From Sphingomonas sp. MA1305 (GTDB lineage Bacteria > Pseudomonadota > Alphaproteobacteria > Sphingomonadales > Sphingomonadaceae), in assembly GCF_016107325.1 (NCBI RefSeq), contig NZ_RCVT01000001.1:930001-994000 (forward strand): 64,000 bases of DNA. Reading direction: 5' to 3'. Numbering within the stretch: position 1 is the stretch's first letter; the number at the start of each line of letters is the position of its first letter. The notes under the pieces are model-generated. The model was not told the origin of the DNA. It saw nothing but the letters and a program-made list of their open reading frames with translations, and made no database searches. Shown here piece after piece: positions 1 to 11,504 of this stretch. Made by a program: the position numbers and the translations under genes.

Positions 1-1219
<1,219 letters not shown>

Positions 1220-1223
<4 letters not shown>

Positions 1224-1471
1224 CGGACGACCGCGCCGATCTGATGCTGGAGATCTTGAAGCGGGTCCAATCGGACCTCTCGCTCATGCGACGCGAGCAA
1301 ACCTCGCTGTCCACGCGCCTGCTCGCGATGGAAGATCATCAGCGCGGTATCATCACCTCGCTGCAAGGCGTCGTGACGTCCATCCATGGCGTCGAAGTCG
1401 ACGTGGCTCATTTGAAGGATCGCGTCGATCGGATCGAGCATCGGCTCGGCCTCCGCGATACGGAACACTGA
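1220..1471 (+). CDS. Small coiled-coil protein inserted between nuoF and nuoG
   Basis: An 83-residue ORF with a GTG start that overlaps the nuoF stop (GTGA). It ends one base before the nuoG ATG at 1473. It is charged, with no membrane segment or cysteine. Hydrophobic residues recur with heptad-like spacing ([16 protein letters not shown] near the start, [15 protein letters not shown] near the end), which predicts an almost wholly helical, probably coiled-coil protein. Similar short coiled-coil proteins of unknown role are common in alphaproteobacteria, so the fold alone gives no function. Tight coupling to nuoF and nuoG argues that it is translated. It could be an accessory or assembly factor of complex I, or a passenger. 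Function is not recognised. Confidence 0.75.
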
Positions 1472-1472
1472 T

Positions 1473-3488
1473 ATGCCGAAGCTTAAAGTAGACGGGATCG
1501 AGGTCGAGGTGCCGCAGGGCGCGACGGTCCTCCAGGCATGCGAAGCCGCGGGCAAGGAAATCCCGCGCTTCTGCTATCACGAGCGCCTGTCGATCGCCGG
1601 CAATTGCCGCATGTGCCTGGTCGAGGTGAAGCCCGGGCCGCCGAAGCCGCAGGCGTCGTGCGCGCTGCCCGCCGCCGACAATCAGGAAGTGTTCACCACC
1701 ACGCCGATGGTGAAGAACGCGCGCGAAGGCGTGATGGAATTCCTGCTGATCAACCATCCGCTCGACTGCCCGATCTGCGATCAGGGCGGCGAATGCGATC
1801 TGCAGGATCAGTCGATGGCCTATGGCAAGGGCCATAGCCGCTATACCGAGAACAAGCGCGCGGTGACCGAGAAGTATATGGGTCCGATCGTCAAGACGAT
1901 CATGACCCGTTGCATCCAGTGCACCCGCTGCGTGCGGTTCGCCGAGGAGGTTGCCGGCGTCGAGGAGATCGGCGCGATCTACCGCGGCGAGGACATGCAG
2001 ATCACCTCCTACCTCGAACAGGCGGTGACCAGCGAGCTGAGCGGCAACGTCGTCGATTTGTGCCCGGTCGGGGCGCTGACCAGCAAGCCCTATGCCTATG
2101 AGGCGCGGCCCTGGGAGCTTCGCAAGACGCTGACCATCGACGTGCAGGATGCGGTTGGCACCAACATCCGCCTCGACAGCCGCGGCCGGCAAGTGCTGCG
2201 CTGCGTCCCGCGCATCAACGAGGACGTCAACGAGGAATGGGCGCACGATAAGACGCGCCATCACGTCGACGGGCTGATCCGCCGCCGGCTCGACCGCCCC
2301 TATGTGCGGCGCGACGGCAAGCTCGCCCCGGTCAGCTGGGACGAGGCGTTCGCAGTCATCAAGGAGCGCGTCGGAGCAGCCGGATCGAACGTCGCGGCGG
2401 TGGCCGGCGACCTGGTCGATTGCGAGACGATGTATGCCGCCAAGGCGCTGCTCGCCAAGCTCGGCTCGACCAAGCTGGAAGGCCGGCAGACGGGCATGGA
2501 TTATGATGTGTCCAGCCTGGCGGCGGTCAATTTCAACACGACGATCGCGGGCGTGGAGCAGGCGGACGTTATCCTGCTGGTCGGCACCAATCTCCGCTGG
2601 GAAGCGCCGCTGATCAACACGCGGATCCGCAAGGCGATCAAGAAGGGCGCCAAGGTCTTCGCGATCGGCCCCGAGACGGAGCTGACGTACAAGGCCGAGT
2701 GGCTCGGCACCGATCTGTCGCTGCTTGGCGGCCTGCCCGAGGCCGCGGCGAAGGCGTTCACCGACGCCAAGGCGCCGATGGTGATCGTCGGCGGCGGCGC
2801 GCTGAAGGGCGGCCATGGTGCGGCACTGGCGTTCGCCAAGCAGTACAACCTCGTCCGCACGCTCGAGAACGGCAGTGCCTGGAACGGCTTCAACGTCGTC
2901 CATATGGCCGCGAGCCGGATGGGCGGCTTGATGCTCGGCTATGCGCAGCAGGGCGGCATCGCCGATGTCGCGGATGCGGGCGTCACCTTCTTCCTCGGCG
3001 CCGACGAGGTCGACTTCACCAAGTTCGGTGGCTTCAAGGTCTATGTCGGCCATCACGGCGATGCCGGCGCGCATCATGCCGACGTGATCCTGCCGGGTTC
3101 GACCTATGCCGAGAAATCGGGCACCTGGGTCAATACCGAAGGGCGCGTGCAGCGTGGCGAGCGCGCGGTGTTCGCGCCGGGCGACGCGCGCGAGGATTGG
3201 ACCATCTTCCGCGCCCTGTCGGAAGTGCTGGGGGCGACCTTGCCCTTCGACAGCCTGGCCGGGTTGCGCGAGGCGATGGCGACCGAGGTGCCGGCGCTGC
3301 GTCATCCCGGTCTGGTGACGTTCGAATGGAACCCGCCGGCGCTCGACGCGACCGGGCAGGGCGATCTCGCCGGCTATCCGATCAAGGACTTCTATCTCAC
3401 CAACGCGATCTGCCGCGCCAGCCCGACGATGCAGCGCTGCTCGGCCGAACTGGTCCATGGTGAAGCGTTCGCGGAGGCGGCGGAGTGA
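1473..3488 (+). CDS. nuoG: NADH-quinone oxidoreductase subunit G
   Basis: A 671-aa iron-sulfur subunit of the complex I peripheral arm that carries electrons from NuoF towards NuoI. The N-terminal 2Fe-2S ferredoxin domain has Cys34, Cys45, Cys48 and Cys63 ([15 protein letters not shown], then a later Cys). Next come the [19 protein letters not shown] segment, the N5 histidine region, and the CIQCTRC plus [11 protein letters not shown] cluster ligands. The remainder is a molybdopterin-oxidoreductase-like domain without a molybdenum site, as expected for NuoG. The extra N7 cluster cysteines of E. coli-type NuoG are not apparent, which is normal for the alphaproteobacterial/mitochondrial form. 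The stop abuts the ATG of a small membrane ORF at 3488. Confidence 0.98.
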   Translation: MPKLKVDGIEVEVPQGATVLQACEAAGKEIPRFCYHERLSIAGNCRMCLVEVKPGPPKPQASCALPAADNQEVFTTTPMVKNAREGVMEFLLINHPLDCPICDQGGECDLQDQSMAYGKGHSRYTENKRAVTEKYMGPIVKTIMTRCIQCTRCVRFAEEVAGVEEIGAIYRGEDMQITSYLEQAVTSELSGNVVDLCPVGALTSKPYAYEARPWELRKTLTIDVQDAVGTNIRLDSRGRQVLRCVPRINEDVNEEWAHDKTRHHVDGLIRRRLDRPYVRRDGKLAPVSWDEAFAVIKERVGAAGSNVAAVAGDLVDCETMYAAKALLAKLGSTKLEGRQTGMDYDVSSLAAVNFNTTIAGVEQADVILLVGTNLRWEAPLINTRIRKAIKKGAKVFAIGPETELTYKAEWLGTDLSLLGGLPEAAAKAFTDAKAPMVIVGGGALKGGHGAALAFAKQYNLVRTLENGSAWNGFNVVHMAASRMGGLMLGYAQQGGIADVADAGVTFFLGADEVDFTKFGGFKVYVGHHGDAGAHHADVILPGSTYAEKSGTWVNTEGRVQRGERAVFAPGDAREDWTIFRALSEVLGATLPFDSLAGLREAMATEVPALRHPGLVTFEWNPPALDATGQGDLAGYPIKDFYLTNAICRASPTMQRCSAELVHGEAFAEAAE

Positions 3489-3727
3489 TGGCCGGCGTGT
3501 CTGTCTTCGTGGTTCGCGTCAGCGTGCCGGTGCTGCTGGCCATCGCCGTGATCAACGTCCTTGGATCGCTGATCATGGTGGCGACCGCTCGCACGGGTAT
3601 GCCGGGTGGCCTGCTGTTCGCCCTTTCCGCGGCATTGAGTTCCGCGTTGGTGCCCTTCATTGCCGCCGCGGTCCTGGCGCGCTTCGACGGATGGTTTTCG
3701 CTTTGGGCGGGGAGCAAGGCCCAATGA
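3488..3727 (+). CDS. Small two-helix membrane protein between nuoG and nuoH
   Basis: A 79-residue hydrophobic ORF. Its ATG overlaps the nuoG stop by one base (TGATG), and a GTG three bases upstream is an alternative start. It ends in a TGA that overlaps the nuoH ATG (ATGA). Two hydrophobic helices are visible, about residues 5-28 ([20 protein letters not shown] and on) and 38-62 ([20 protein letters not shown] and on), followed by an amphipathic aromatic tail ending [14 protein letters not shown]. It matches none of the 14 core subunits. Coupling on both sides strongly suggests that it is made in step with the membrane arm. It could be a lineage-specific accessory subunit or an assembly protein; that is inference. 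Confidence 0.8.
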   Translation: MAGVSVFVVRVSVPVLLAIAVINVLGSLIMVATARTGMPGGLLFALSAALSSALVPFIAAAVLARFDGWFSLWAGSKAQ

Positions 3728-4773
3728 CCAATTTCTTCAACACCACCGTCGGCCTGCCCTATGGCTGGGCGTGGTTCGTCGCGACCGTGGTCGGCATCTT
3801 GGTCATCGCGCTGCCGCTGATGCTGGCGGTGGCGATGATCATCTACGCCGATCGTAAGATCTGGGCGGCGATGGCGCTGCGCCGCGGTCCGAACGTCGTC
3901 GGGCCGTTCGGCCTGCTCCAGTCGTTCGCCGACGGCCTCAAGGTCTTCCTGCAGGAGACGATCATCCCGTCGGCGGCGAACCGCGGCCTGTTCCTGCTCG
4001 CGCCGATCATCACCTTCACTGTCGCGTTGATCGTCTGGGCGGTGGTGCCGTTCGGGGCGGGGGTGGTGGTGTCCGACATCAACGTCGGTCTGCTCTACGT
4101 GCTCGCCGCCTCGTCGCTCGGCGTCTATGGCATCATCATCTCGGGCTGGGCATCCAACTCGAAATACCCGTTCTACTCGGCGTTGCGCGCCGCGGCGCAG
4201 ATGGTCAGCTACGAAGTCGCGATCGGCTTCGTCCTGATCACCGTCGTGATGTGGGCGGGCAGCTTCAACCTGTCGTCGATCGTGATGGCGCAGCAGAATC
4301 TGTACGGCCTGCCGATCAACGGCTTCGTGCTCAATCCTTTGCTGTTCCCGATGTCGGTGGTGTTCCTGATCTCCGGCATGGCGGAGACCGGCCGTGCGCC
4401 GTTCGACCTGACCGAGGCGGAGAGCGAGCTCGTCGCCGGCTATCAGACCGAATATAGCTCGATGAGCTTCGCGCTCTTCTGGCTCGGCGAATATGCCAAC
4501 GTGCTGCTGATGTGCGCGCTCAACGCCACCCTGTTCTGGGGCGGCTGGCTGCCGTTCTTCAATTTCGCGCCGTTCACCTGGGTGCCGGGCGTCATCAACC
4601 TGCTGATCAAGATCCTGATCTTCTTCTTCATCTTCAGCTGGGTGAAGGCGACGGTGCCGCGGTACCGCTATGACCAGCTGATGCGGCTGGGCTGGAAGAT
4701 CTTCCTGCCGCTGTCGCTGTTCTGGGTGTTCCTGGTGTCGGGCGTGCTGATGTGGATGCGCGTGCCGGCGTGA
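3724..4773 (+). CDS. nuoH: NADH-quinone oxidoreductase subunit H
   Basis: A 349-aa membrane subunit that forms the quinone-binding junction between the two arms of complex I. The start [15 protein letters not shown] is at 3724, overlapping the preceding small ORF by ATGA; the frame stays open further upstream, but that stretch is antiparallel-free shadow of nuoG and the small ORF. The family signatures are clear: the early loop [20 protein letters not shown] and the conserved acidic loop [21 protein letters not shown]. About eight hydrophobic helices are present. The stop overlaps a GTG that opens a 43-codon ORF. Confidence 0.98.
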   Translation: MTNFFNTTVGLPYGWAWFVATVVGILVIALPLMLAVAMIIYADRKIWAAMALRRGPNVVGPFGLLQSFADGLKVFLQETIIPSAANRGLFLLAPIITFTVALIVWAVVPFGAGVVVSDINVGLLYVLAASSLGVYGIIISGWASNSKYPFYSALRAAAQMVSYEVAIGFVLITVVMWAGSFNLSSIVMAQQNLYGLPINGFVLNPLLFPMSVVFLISGMAETGRAPFDLTEAESELVAGYQTEYSSMSFALFWLGEYANVLLMCALNATLFWGGWLPFFNFAPFTWVPGVINLLIKILIFFFIFSWVKATVPRYRYDQLMRLGWKIFLPLSLFWVFLVSGVLMWMRVPA

Positions 4774-4901
4774 ACCGGGTGAATGCCTTCATCCTGCGGG
4801 CGGGGCTCGACCCCGCGGCAGTCAAGCGCCGCGCCTTGGGCGGCGTGATCATCGGATTGACGGTCGTGGCCATCGACCGGGTTATGGGGTTTGGATCGTG
4901 A
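4770..4901 (+). CDS. 43-residue single-helix ORF between nuoH and nuoI
   Basis: A very short ORF that starts at GTG 4770, overlapping the nuoH stop (GTGA). It ends in a TGA at 4899-4901 that overlaps the GTG start of nuoI (GTGA). The peptide begins [20 protein letters not shown] and ends [11 protein letters not shown] basic N-terminal half precedes one hydrophobic helix ([13 protein letters not shown]). A chance ORF that exactly bridges two genes with 4-base overlaps at both ends is unlikely, so it is probably translated. No family is recognised. It could be a small accessory subunit, an assembly peptide, or simply a translational bridge that keeps ribosomes loaded between nuoH and nuoI. Confidence 0.65.
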   Translation: MNRVNAFILRAGLDPAAVKRRALGGVIIGLTVVAIDRVMGFGS

Positions 4902-5383
4902 GCGTCGCACAGATCGTCAAATCGTTCACGCTTTGGGAGTTCGTGAAGGCGCATGCCCTCACGCTGAAGTATTTCTTCAAGCCCAAGGCGACGATCAACT
5001 ATCCGTTCGAGCGGAATCCGGTCAGCCCGCGCTTCCGCGGCGAACATGCGCTGCGCCGCTATCCGAACGGCGAGGAACGCTGCATCGCGTGCAAGCTGTG
5101 CGAGGCGGTGTGTCCGGCGCAGGCGATCACGATCGAGGCCGAGCCGCGCGACGACGGCAGCCGCCGCACGACGCGCTACGACATCGACATGACCAAGTGC
5201 ATCTATTGCGGCCTGTGCCAGGAAGCCTGCCCGGTCGATGCGATCGTCGAGGGGCCGAACCTCGAATTCTCGACCGAGACGCGCGAGGAGCTGATCTACG
5301 ACAAGGCCAAGCTGCTCGACAACGGCGACCGTTGGGAGCGGGCGATCGCGGCGAACCTTGCCGCCGATGCGCCGTACCGTTAA
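4898..5383 (+). CDS. nuoI: NADH-quinone oxidoreductase subunit I
   Basis: A 161-aa ferredoxin-like subunit with two 4Fe-4S clusters (N6a and N6b) that bridges NuoG to the terminal cluster and quinone site. Both motifs are complete: C62, C65, C68 and C72 in [12 protein letters not shown], and C101, C104, C107 and C111 in [12 protein letters not shown]. The start is GTG at 4898, overlapping the stop of the preceding 43-codon ORF. The length is normal for alphaproteobacteria. A 45-base gap with a strong AAGGGGG ribosome-binding site precedes nuoJ. Confidence 0.98.
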   Translation: MSVAQIVKSFTLWEFVKAHALTLKYFFKPKATINYPFERNPVSPRFRGEHALRRYPNGEERCIACKLCEAVCPAQAITIEAEPRDDGSRRTTRYDIDMTKCIYCGLCQEACPVDAIVEGPNLEFSTETREELIYDKAKLLDNGDRWERAIAANLAADAPYR

Positions 5384-5428
5384 TGCGCGCCGCGTCGATT
5401 ATCCGGGCTTAAGGGGGCCGACCGAATC

Positions 5429-6040
5429 GTGATCCAGGCTCTTGCCTTCTACCTGTTCGCCATCATCGTGATCGGCTCGGGTGCGATGACCATCTCGTCG
5501 CGCAACCCGGTCCATTCGGTGATGTGGCTGATCCTCGCCTTCTTCAACGCCGCGGGTCTGATGATCCTCGTCGGGGCGGAATTCATCGCGATGCTGCTCG
5601 TCATCGTCTATGTCGGCGCGGTCGCGGTGCTGTTCTTGTTCGTCGTGATGATGCTCGACATCGAGGTGGCGCAGATGCGCGCCGGCTTCGCGCGTTATCT
5701 GCCGCTCGGCCTGGCGCTGGCGGTCGGCCTGGCGGCGGAGATCATCATCGCGGTCGGCGCGTGGAGCGCGGGCGGGGTCAAGCTGTCGCAGCGTATCGCG
5801 CCGATCGACGGAACGGTGCCCAACATCCAGGCGATCGGCAATCTGCTCTACACGCGCTATCTGTTCGTCTTCGAAGGGGCAGGATTCGTGCTGCTCGTCG
5901 CGATGATCGGCGCGATCGTGCTGACCCATCGCCAGCGCGGCGGGGTACGGGCGCAATCGCCCTTCCGCCAGATCGCCCGCCGTCCCGAAGACGCGACGCG
6001 CAACGTCCAGCCGCCGGTCGGCGAGGGGGTCCAGCTGTGA
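5429..6040 (+). CDS. nuoJ: NADH-quinone oxidoreductase subunit J
   Basis: A 203-aa membrane-arm subunit with about five hydrophobic helices. It starts at GTG 5429 ([20 protein letters not shown]). It contains the characteristic segment [19 protein letters not shown], then [21 protein letters not shown], the helix with the pi-bulge region typical of NuoJ. A polar C-terminal tail runs from about residue 170. Its TGA overlaps the GTG of nuoK. It takes part in coupling quinone reduction to proton translocation (family knowledge). Confidence 0.97.
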   Translation: MIQALAFYLFAIIVIGSGAMTISSRNPVHSVMWLILAFFNAAGLMILVGAEFIAMLLVIVYVGAVAVLFLFVVMMLDIEVAQMRAGFARYLPLGLALAVGLAAEIIIAVGAWSAGGVKLSQRIAPIDGTVPNIQAIGNLLYTRYLFVFEGAGFVLLVAMIGAIVLTHRQRGGVRAQSPFRQIARRPEDATRNVQPPVGEGVQL

Positions 6041-6345
6041 CCATCGGTCTTATCCATTACCTGGTCGTCGCGGCGATCCTGTTCACCATGGGGGTGCTGG
6101 GCATCTTCCTGAACCGCAAGAACCTGATCGTCATCCTGATGGCGATCGAGCTGATCCTGCTGGCGGTGAACATCAATCTCGTCGCCTTCTCCGCCTTCCT
6201 GCACGATCTGGTCGGGCAGGTGTTCGCGATGTTCGTGCTGACCGTCGCCGCCGGCGAGGCCGCGATCGGGCTGGCGATCCTGGTGATCTATTTCCGTGGC
6301 CGCGGCACGATCGCGGTCGACGACGTCAACCGGATGAAGGGGTGA
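6037..6345 (+). CDS. nuoK: NADH-quinone oxidoreductase subunit K
   Basis: A 102-aa subunit with three membrane helices. The start is GTG 6037, overlapping the nuoJ stop (GTGA); an upstream extension of the same frame is only a shadow of nuoJ. Conserved membrane glutamates are visible in [17 protein letters not shown] and in [17 protein letters not shown]. These residues belong to the proton-transfer path in this family. The nuoL start follows after 7 bases with an overlapping AGG ribosome-binding site. Confidence 0.97.
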   Translation: MTIGLIHYLVVAAILFTMGVLGIFLNRKNLIVILMAIELILLAVNINLVAFSAFLHDLVGQVFAMFVLTVAAGEAAIGLAILVIYFRGRGTIAVDDVNRMKG

Positions 6346-6352
6346 TCGGCAG

Positions 6353-8533
6353 GTGACGTCTATCCTGTTCATTGTATTCCTGCCGCTGCTCGCAGCGGCA
6401 GTCGCCGGGCTCGGCAACAAGGCGATCGGCTTCGGTCCCGCCAAGTTGGTGACCACCGGCGCGCTGTTCGCCTCGTGCCTGCTCAGCTGGCCGATCTTCC
6501 TCGGCTTCCTGTCGGGCGCCAACACCGCGACGGTGGTGCCGGTGTTCGAATGGATCGCCAGCGGCGACATGAACGTCGCCTGGTCGCTGCGCGTCGACCA
6601 GTTGACCGCGATAATGCTGGTGGTGATCACCACCGTGTCGGCGCTCGTCCACCTCTATAGCTGGGGCTATATGAGCGAGGACCCGGACCAGCCACGCTTC
6701 TTCGCCTATCTCTCGCTGTTCACCTTCGCGATGCTGATGCTCGTCACCGCGGACACTTTGGTGCAGATGTTCTTCGGCTGGGAAGGCGTCGGCCTCGCCA
6801 GCTACCTCCTCATCGGCTTCTGGTTCCGCAAGCCGAGCGCCAATGCCGCAGCGATCAAGGCGTTCGTCGTCAATCGCGTCGGCGACCTCGGCTTCATGCT
6901 CGGCATCTTCGGCACCTTCCTGGTGTTCGGCACCGTGTCGATCCCGGCGATCCTCGCCGCCGCGCCCAACATGGCGGGCTCGACGATCGGCTTCCTCGGC
7001 TTCCGCGCGGATACGATGACGGTGCTGTGTCTGCTGCTGTTCGTCGGCGCGATGGGCAAGTCGGCGCAGCTCGGCCTGCACACCTGGCTGCCGGACGCGA
7101 TGGAGGGCCCGACCCCGGTGTCGGCGCTGATCCATGCGGCGACGATGGTCACCGCGGGCGTGTTCATGGTGTGCCGCCTGTCGCCGATGTTTGAAATGTC
7201 GCCGACCGCGCTGCACTTCGTCACCTTCATCGGCGCTGCGACCTGCCTGTTCGCCGCGACGGTCGGCATGGTGCAGACTGACATCAAGCGGGTCATCGCC
7301 TATTCGACCTGTTCGCAGCTCGGCTATATGTTCTTCGCCGCCGGCGTCGGCGCCTATGGCGCGGCGATGTTCCACCTGTTCACCCACGCCTTCTTCAAGG
7401 CGTTGCTGTTCCTCGGTGCGGGCTCGGTGATCCATGCGATGCACCACGAGCAGGACATGCGCTATTACGGCGGCCTGCGCAAAAGCATCCCGCTGACCTT
7501 CTGGGGCATGATGATGGGGACGCTGGCGATCACCGGCGTCGGCTTGCCCGCGCTGTTCGGCAATCCGCTGGCCTTCGGCTTCGCCGGCTTCCATTCCAAG
7601 GACGCGATCATCGAGGCGAGCTGGGCGGCAGGCGAGCCGGGCGTGTGGTTCGTCGGCGTGCTCGTCGCGGCGATCACCAGTTTCTATTCGTGGCGGCTGA
7701 TGTTCCTGACCTTCTGGGGCACGCCGCGCTGGGCCGCTTCGGAGCATATCCAGCACGCGCTGCACGACGCTCATGGGCACGACGCCCATGGCCACGGCCA
7801 TGACGATCATGCCCGCGATGCGCACGGCCACGGCGATCATGCACACGACGCGCATGGCCATGACTCGCATCATCCGAGCGAGGCCCATGCCAATCCGGCG
7901 CAGGCCGAGGACTCTGGCGACCGGCCGTCGGAACATGGCCCGGCGCAGCAGGATTTGCCTGCCGGCACCGGCGGCTATCATCCGCACGAGAGCCCGCTGG
8001 TCATGCTGATCCCGCTGATCGTCCTGTCGATCGGCGCGATCGCGGCCGGCTTCGTCTTCCACGGCTTCTTCATCGAGCCGAGCGCGGGCGAGAGTTTCTG
8101 GAAGGGTGACATCGCGTTCCGCGAGCATCTGATGCATGCGATGCACGGCGTGCCGACGCTGATCAAACTGTCGGCGACGATCGCGATGCTGCTCGGGCTG
8201 GTGACCGCCTGGTATGCCTATCTCAAGGCGCCGAGCTTCCCCAAGGCGGTGTCGGACCAGTTCCGGATCCTCTACCGCTTCCTGCTCCACAAATATTATT
8301 TCGACGAGCTGTATAACCTGCTCTTCGTCCGCCCCGCCTTCGCGATCGGCCGCCTGCTGTGGCACCGCGGCGACGAGAAGACGATCGACCGGTTCGGGCC
8401 GAACGGCTCGGCCTGGGCGGTGCAGCTCTCCAGCCGGATCGCCGGCCGGCTTCAGAACGGATATGTCTATACCTATGCCTTCGTCATGCTGATCGGGCTG
8501 ACCGCGGCCGTTACCTGGGCGATCGCGAAATGA
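6353..8533 (+). CDS. nuoL: NADH-quinone oxidoreductase subunit L with a His-rich loop
   Basis: A 726-aa antiporter-like proton-pumping subunit that starts at GTG 6353. The Mrp-type core is evident: [17 protein letters not shown], the helix [21 protein letters not shown], the segment [16 protein letters not shown], and the long C-terminal lateral helix region ending at the last transmembrane helix. About residues 469-508 form a histidine/aspartate-rich low-complexity insert made of repeated HAHGHD-like units (nt about 7757-7875), followed by a Pro/Glu/Asp-rich linker to about residue 545. This sits between the antiporter core and the C-terminal helices. The rest is a normal NuoL. The stop overlaps the nuoM ATG. 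Confidence 0.98.
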   Translation: MTSILFIVFLPLLAAAVAGLGNKAIGFGPAKLVTTGALFASCLLSWPIFLGFLSGANTATVVPVFEWIASGDMNVAWSLRVDQLTAIMLVVITTVSALVHLYSWGYMSEDPDQPRFFAYLSLFTFAMLMLVTADTLVQMFFGWEGVGLASYLLIGFWFRKPSANAAAIKAFVVNRVGDLGFMLGIFGTFLVFGTVSIPAILAAAPNMAGSTIGFLGFRADTMTVLCLLLFVGAMGKSAQLGLHTWLPDAMEGPTPVSALIHAATMVTAGVFMVCRLSPMFEMSPTALHFVTFIGAATCLFAATVGMVQTDIKRVIAYSTCSQLGYMFFAAGVGAYGAAMFHLFTHAFFKALLFLGAGSVIHAMHHEQDMRYYGGLRKSIPLTFWGMMMGTLAITGVGLPALFGNPLAFGFAGFHSKDAIIEASWAAGEPGVWFVGVLVAAITSFYSWRLMFLTFWGTPRWAASEHIQHALHDAHGHDAHGHGHDDHARDAHGHGDHAHDAHGHDSHHPSEAHANPAQAEDSGDRPSEHGPAQQDLPAGTGGYHPHESPLVMLIPLIVLSIGAIAAGFVFHGFFIEPSAGESFWKGDIAFREHLMHAMHGVPTLIKLSATIAMLLGLVTAWYAYLKAPSFPKAVSDQFRILYRFLLHKYYFDELYNLLFVRPAFAIGRLLWHRGDEKTIDRFGPNGSAWAVQLSSRIAGRLQNGYVYTYAFVMLIGLTAAVTWAIAK

Positions 8534-10059
8534 GCGGCTTTCCCATCCTCTCGCTGATGCTGGCGGTCCCGGCGATCGCCGCCAGCGCCTGCCTGTTCCT
8601 CAGCCCGCAGGGCGCGCGGATGACGGCGCTGGTCGCGACGCTGATCGACTTCGCGCTCGGCGTGCTGCTGTGGACCAGCTACGACATCGGCGGCGCGCAG
8701 TGGCAGTTCGTCGAATACCAGCCGGTGTTCGGTCGCTTCGCCTGGGCGCTCGGCATCGATGGCTTCGCGCTGCTGCTGATCATGCTCAGCGTCTTCCTGA
8801 TGCCGATCTGCATCGGCGCGAGCTGGCGTTCGGTGACCAATCGCGTGCCGGAATATATGGCGGCGTTCCTGTTCACCGAGGTGCTGATGATCGGCACCTT
8901 CGCGGCGCAGGACCTGTTCCTGTTCTACATCTTCTTCGAAGCCGGCCTGATCCCGATGTTCCTGATCATCGGCATCTGGGGCGGGGTGAACCGCATCTAC
9001 GCGTCGTACAAATTCTTCCTGTACACGCTGCTTGGTTCGGTCGTGATGTTCATCGCCATGCTCTACATGGCGCGCGCGGCGGGGACGACGCGCATCCCCG
9101 AGCTGATGGCGTACGACTTCCCGGCGCATGTCCAGACCTGGCTATGGCTCGCCTTCTTCGCCTCCTTTGCGGTGAAGATGCCGATGTGGCCGGTGCACAC
9201 CTGGCTGCCCGACGCGCACGTGCAGGCGCCGACCGCGGGTTCGGTGATCCTGGCGGGCGTGCTGCTCAAGCTCGGCGGCTACGGCTTCCTGCGCTTCAGC
9301 CTGCCGATGTTCCCGGAGGCGTCGGGCCAGCTCGCCTGGCTGATCTTCCTGCTGTCGGGGATCGCGGTCGTCTACACCAGCCTCGTCGCGCTGGTGCAGT
9401 CGGACATGAAGAAGCTGATCGCCTATAGCTCCGTGGCGCACATGGCGATCGTGACCATCGGCCTCTATGCCTTCAACCGGCAGGGGATCGAGGGGGCGAT
9501 GATCATGATGCTCAGCCACGGGCTGGTGTCGGGCGCGCTGTTCCTGTGCGTCGGCGTTATCTATGACCGCCTGCACACCCGCGAGATCGCGCGCTACGGC
9601 GGCCTGGCGATCAACATGCCGCGCTATGCCCTGTTCTTCCTGTTCTTCACCATGGCGTCGATCGGCCTGCCGGGGACCAGCGGCTTCGTCGCCGAATTCC
9701 TCAGCCTGATGGGCACGTATCAGATCTCGACCTGGACGGCTTTGGTCTGCACCACCGGCATCATCCTCGGCGCGGCCTACATGCTCTATTTGTACCGCCG
9801 CGTCGTGTTCGGCGAGATCAAGTCGGAGGACGTCCGGGAAATGCAGGATCTGTCGGGGCGTGAGCTCTGGCTGCTCGCGCCGGTCGCCGCGGTCGCACTC
9901 TGGATGGGCGTCTATCCGGAAAGCTTCATGGCGCCGATGCGCAAGGATGTCGGGGTGCTGCTCGCCCGCATCGATCGCGCGGCGCCGCCGAGCGACTCCA
10001 AACCCACCGCCGGCAAAGCTGCCGCGCCTGTTCATGTTGCAGCCGAGGGCGCGCACTGA
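8530..10059 (+). CDS. nuoM: NADH-quinone oxidoreductase subunit M
   Basis: A 509-aa antiporter-like membrane subunit of complex I. The start ATG 8530 overlaps the nuoL stop (ATGA). Family features are the conserved glutamate helix [18 protein letters not shown], the motif [19 protein letters not shown], the lysine segment [14 protein letters not shown] and [14 protein letters not shown]. About fourteen hydrophobic helices are present, and an alanine/proline-rich cytoplasmic tail follows residue 480. The stop shares a base with the nuoN start (TGATG). Confidence 0.98.
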   Translation: MSGFPILSLMLAVPAIAASACLFLSPQGARMTALVATLIDFALGVLLWTSYDIGGAQWQFVEYQPVFGRFAWALGIDGFALLLIMLSVFLMPICIGASWRSVTNRVPEYMAAFLFTEVLMIGTFAAQDLFLFYIFFEAGLIPMFLIIGIWGGVNRIYASYKFFLYTLLGSVVMFIAMLYMARAAGTTRIPELMAYDFPAHVQTWLWLAFFASFAVKMPMWPVHTWLPDAHVQAPTAGSVILAGVLLKLGGYGFLRFSLPMFPEASGQLAWLIFLLSGIAVVYTSLVALVQSDMKKLIAYSSVAHMAIVTIGLYAFNRQGIEGAMIMMLSHGLVSGALFLCVGVIYDRLHTREIARYGGLAINMPRYALFFLFFTMASIGLPGTSGFVAEFLSLMGTYQISTWTALVCTTGIILGAAYMLYLYRRVVFGEIKSEDVREMQDLSGRELWLLAPVAAVALWMGVYPESFMAPMRKDVGVLLARIDRAAPPSDSKPTAGKAAAPVHVAAEGAH

Positions 10060-11504
10060 TGGATTACGCCGCGAATCTCGCCATGACGCTGCCCGAGGTG
10101 ATCCTCGGGGTCGGCGCCATCGTCCTGATGCTCGTCGCCGCCTGGGGCGGGCAGGGTTCGACCCGCGCCATCTCCTGGGCCGCGGTGGCGATCCTCGCCG
10201 GTGCCTGCGTCGCGGTCGCCGGTCCCGCCTCGGGTGGCGGGGTCGCGTTCGACGGCCTCTACCGCGCCGATGCCTTTGCCGGCTTCGCCAAGCTGTTGAT
10301 GTTCCCGGCCGCGGCTATCGCCATCCTGATGGCGCCGGGCTTCTTCCAGCGCACCAGCGGTGACGATCTGCGCCCGGAATATCCGGTGCTGATCCTGCTC
10401 TCCGCCGCGGGCATGGGCATGATGGTATCGGCGGCCGACCTGCTGACCCTCTATGTCGGCCTCGAGCTGCAGAGCCTCGCGGCCTATGTGCTCGCCAGCT
10501 TCATGCGCCGCGACTCGCGCTCGGCGGAAGCCGGCCTGAAGTATTTCGTGCTCGGCGCGCTGGCGAGCGGCATCCTGCTCTACGGCATCAGCCTGGTCTA
10601 TGGCTTCGCCGGTACGACGCTGTTCGACGGCATCGCCCAGGCCTATGCCGGCCCGCGCTCGCTGGGTCTGATCTTCGGCCTGGTGTTCGTCTTCGCCGGC
10701 CTGGCGTTCAAGATGTCGGCCGTGCCGTTCCACATGTGGACGCCGGACGTCTATGAGGGCGCGCCGACCCCGGTCACCGCCTTCTTCGCCTCTGCGCCCA
10801 AGGTGGCGGCGCTCGGTCTCGCCGTGCGCGTCGGGGTCGAGGCGATGGGCCCGGCCACCGACCAGTGGCGCCAGATCGTGATCTTCGCGGCGCTCGCCTC
10901 GATCATCCTCGGCGCGGTCGCGGCGGTGGGGCAGACCAACATCAAGCGGCTGCTCGCCTATTCGTCGATCAACAACGTCGGCTTCGCGCTGATCGGCCTG
11001 GCGGCCGGCACACCGACCGGCGTCTCGGCGGTGCTGGTGTATCTCACCATCTATGTCGTGATGACGCTGGGCTCGTTCCTGATCGTGCTGCAAATGCGCG
11101 ACGCCGACGGCCAGCCGGTCGAGAGCATCGCGTCGCTCAGCGGCCTGTCGCGGACCCGTCCGGGCCTCGCCTTCGCGCTGATGATGTTCATGCTCAGCCT
11201 CGCGGGCATCCCGCCGCTGTTCGGCTTCTATGCCAAGTTCGCGGTGTTCGACGCGGCGATCGCGGCGGGGCTCTTCCCGCTGGCGGTGATCGGTTACGTC
11301 GCCTCGGTGATCGGCGCCTATTACTATCTGCGCGTCGTCAAGACGATGTACTTCGACGAACCGGCGCCGGCATTCGGCCCGAGCGACAGCAAGCTCGAGG
11401 GCGGCCTGATCGTCGTCACCGCGGCGTTCATTTCGCCGCTCGGCTATCTGCTGATCGCGCCGCTGACCGCCTGGACCACCGTCGCCGCGCAGGCGCTGTT
11501 CTGA
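10059..11504 (+). CDS. nuoN: NADH-quinone oxidoreductase subunit N
   Basis: A 481-aa antiporter-like proton-pumping subunit, the last nuo gene of the operon. It shows GLELQSLAAYVLASFMRRD, FKMSAVPFHMWTPDVYEGAP, the lysine segment NIKRLLAYSSINNVGFAL and GIPPLFGFYAKFAVFDAA, all typical of NuoN. It is linked to nuoM by a TGATG junction. Its stop lies inside the first codons of the biotin ligase gene, so transcription almost certainly continues into birA. Confidence 0.98.
   Translation: MDYAANLAMTLPEVILGVGAIVLMLVAAWGGQGSTRAISWAAVAILAGACVAVAGPASGGGVAFDGLYRADAFAGFAKLLMFPAAAIAILMAPGFFQRTSGDDLRPEYPVLILLSAAGMGMMVSAADLLTLYVGLELQSLAAYVLASFMRRDSRSAEAGLKYFVLGALASGILLYGISLVYGFAGTTLFDGIAQAYAGPRSLGLIFGLVFVFAGLAFKMSAVPFHMWTPDVYEGAPTPVTAFFASAPKVAALGLAVRVGVEAMGPATDQWRQIVIFAALASIILGAVAAVGQTNIKRLLAYSSINNVGFALIGLAAGTPTGVSAVLVYLTIYVVMTLGSFLIVLQMRDADGQPVESIASLSGLSRTRPGLAFALMMFMLSLAGIPPLFGFYAKFAVFDAAIAAGLFPLAVIGYVASVIGAYYYLRVVKTMYFDEPAPAFGPSDSKLEGGLIVVTAAFISPLGYLLIAPLTAWTTVAAQALF

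Noticed and set aside
1353-3458. 701-codon open frame on the - strand opposite nuoG
   Set aside because: Arg/Asp/His-rich, repetitive translation typical of the antisense of GC-rich genes; nuoG on the + strand has complete motifs.
7757-7875. Tandem DNA repeat as a mobile or regulatory element
   Set aside because: It stays in frame inside nuoL and encodes a His-rich loop, so it is better read as coding low complexity.
6326-8365. 679-codon open frame on the - strand opposite nuoL
   Set aside because: Composition dominated by Arg, Gln, Glu and His with no domain pattern; it mirrors nuoL codon bias.
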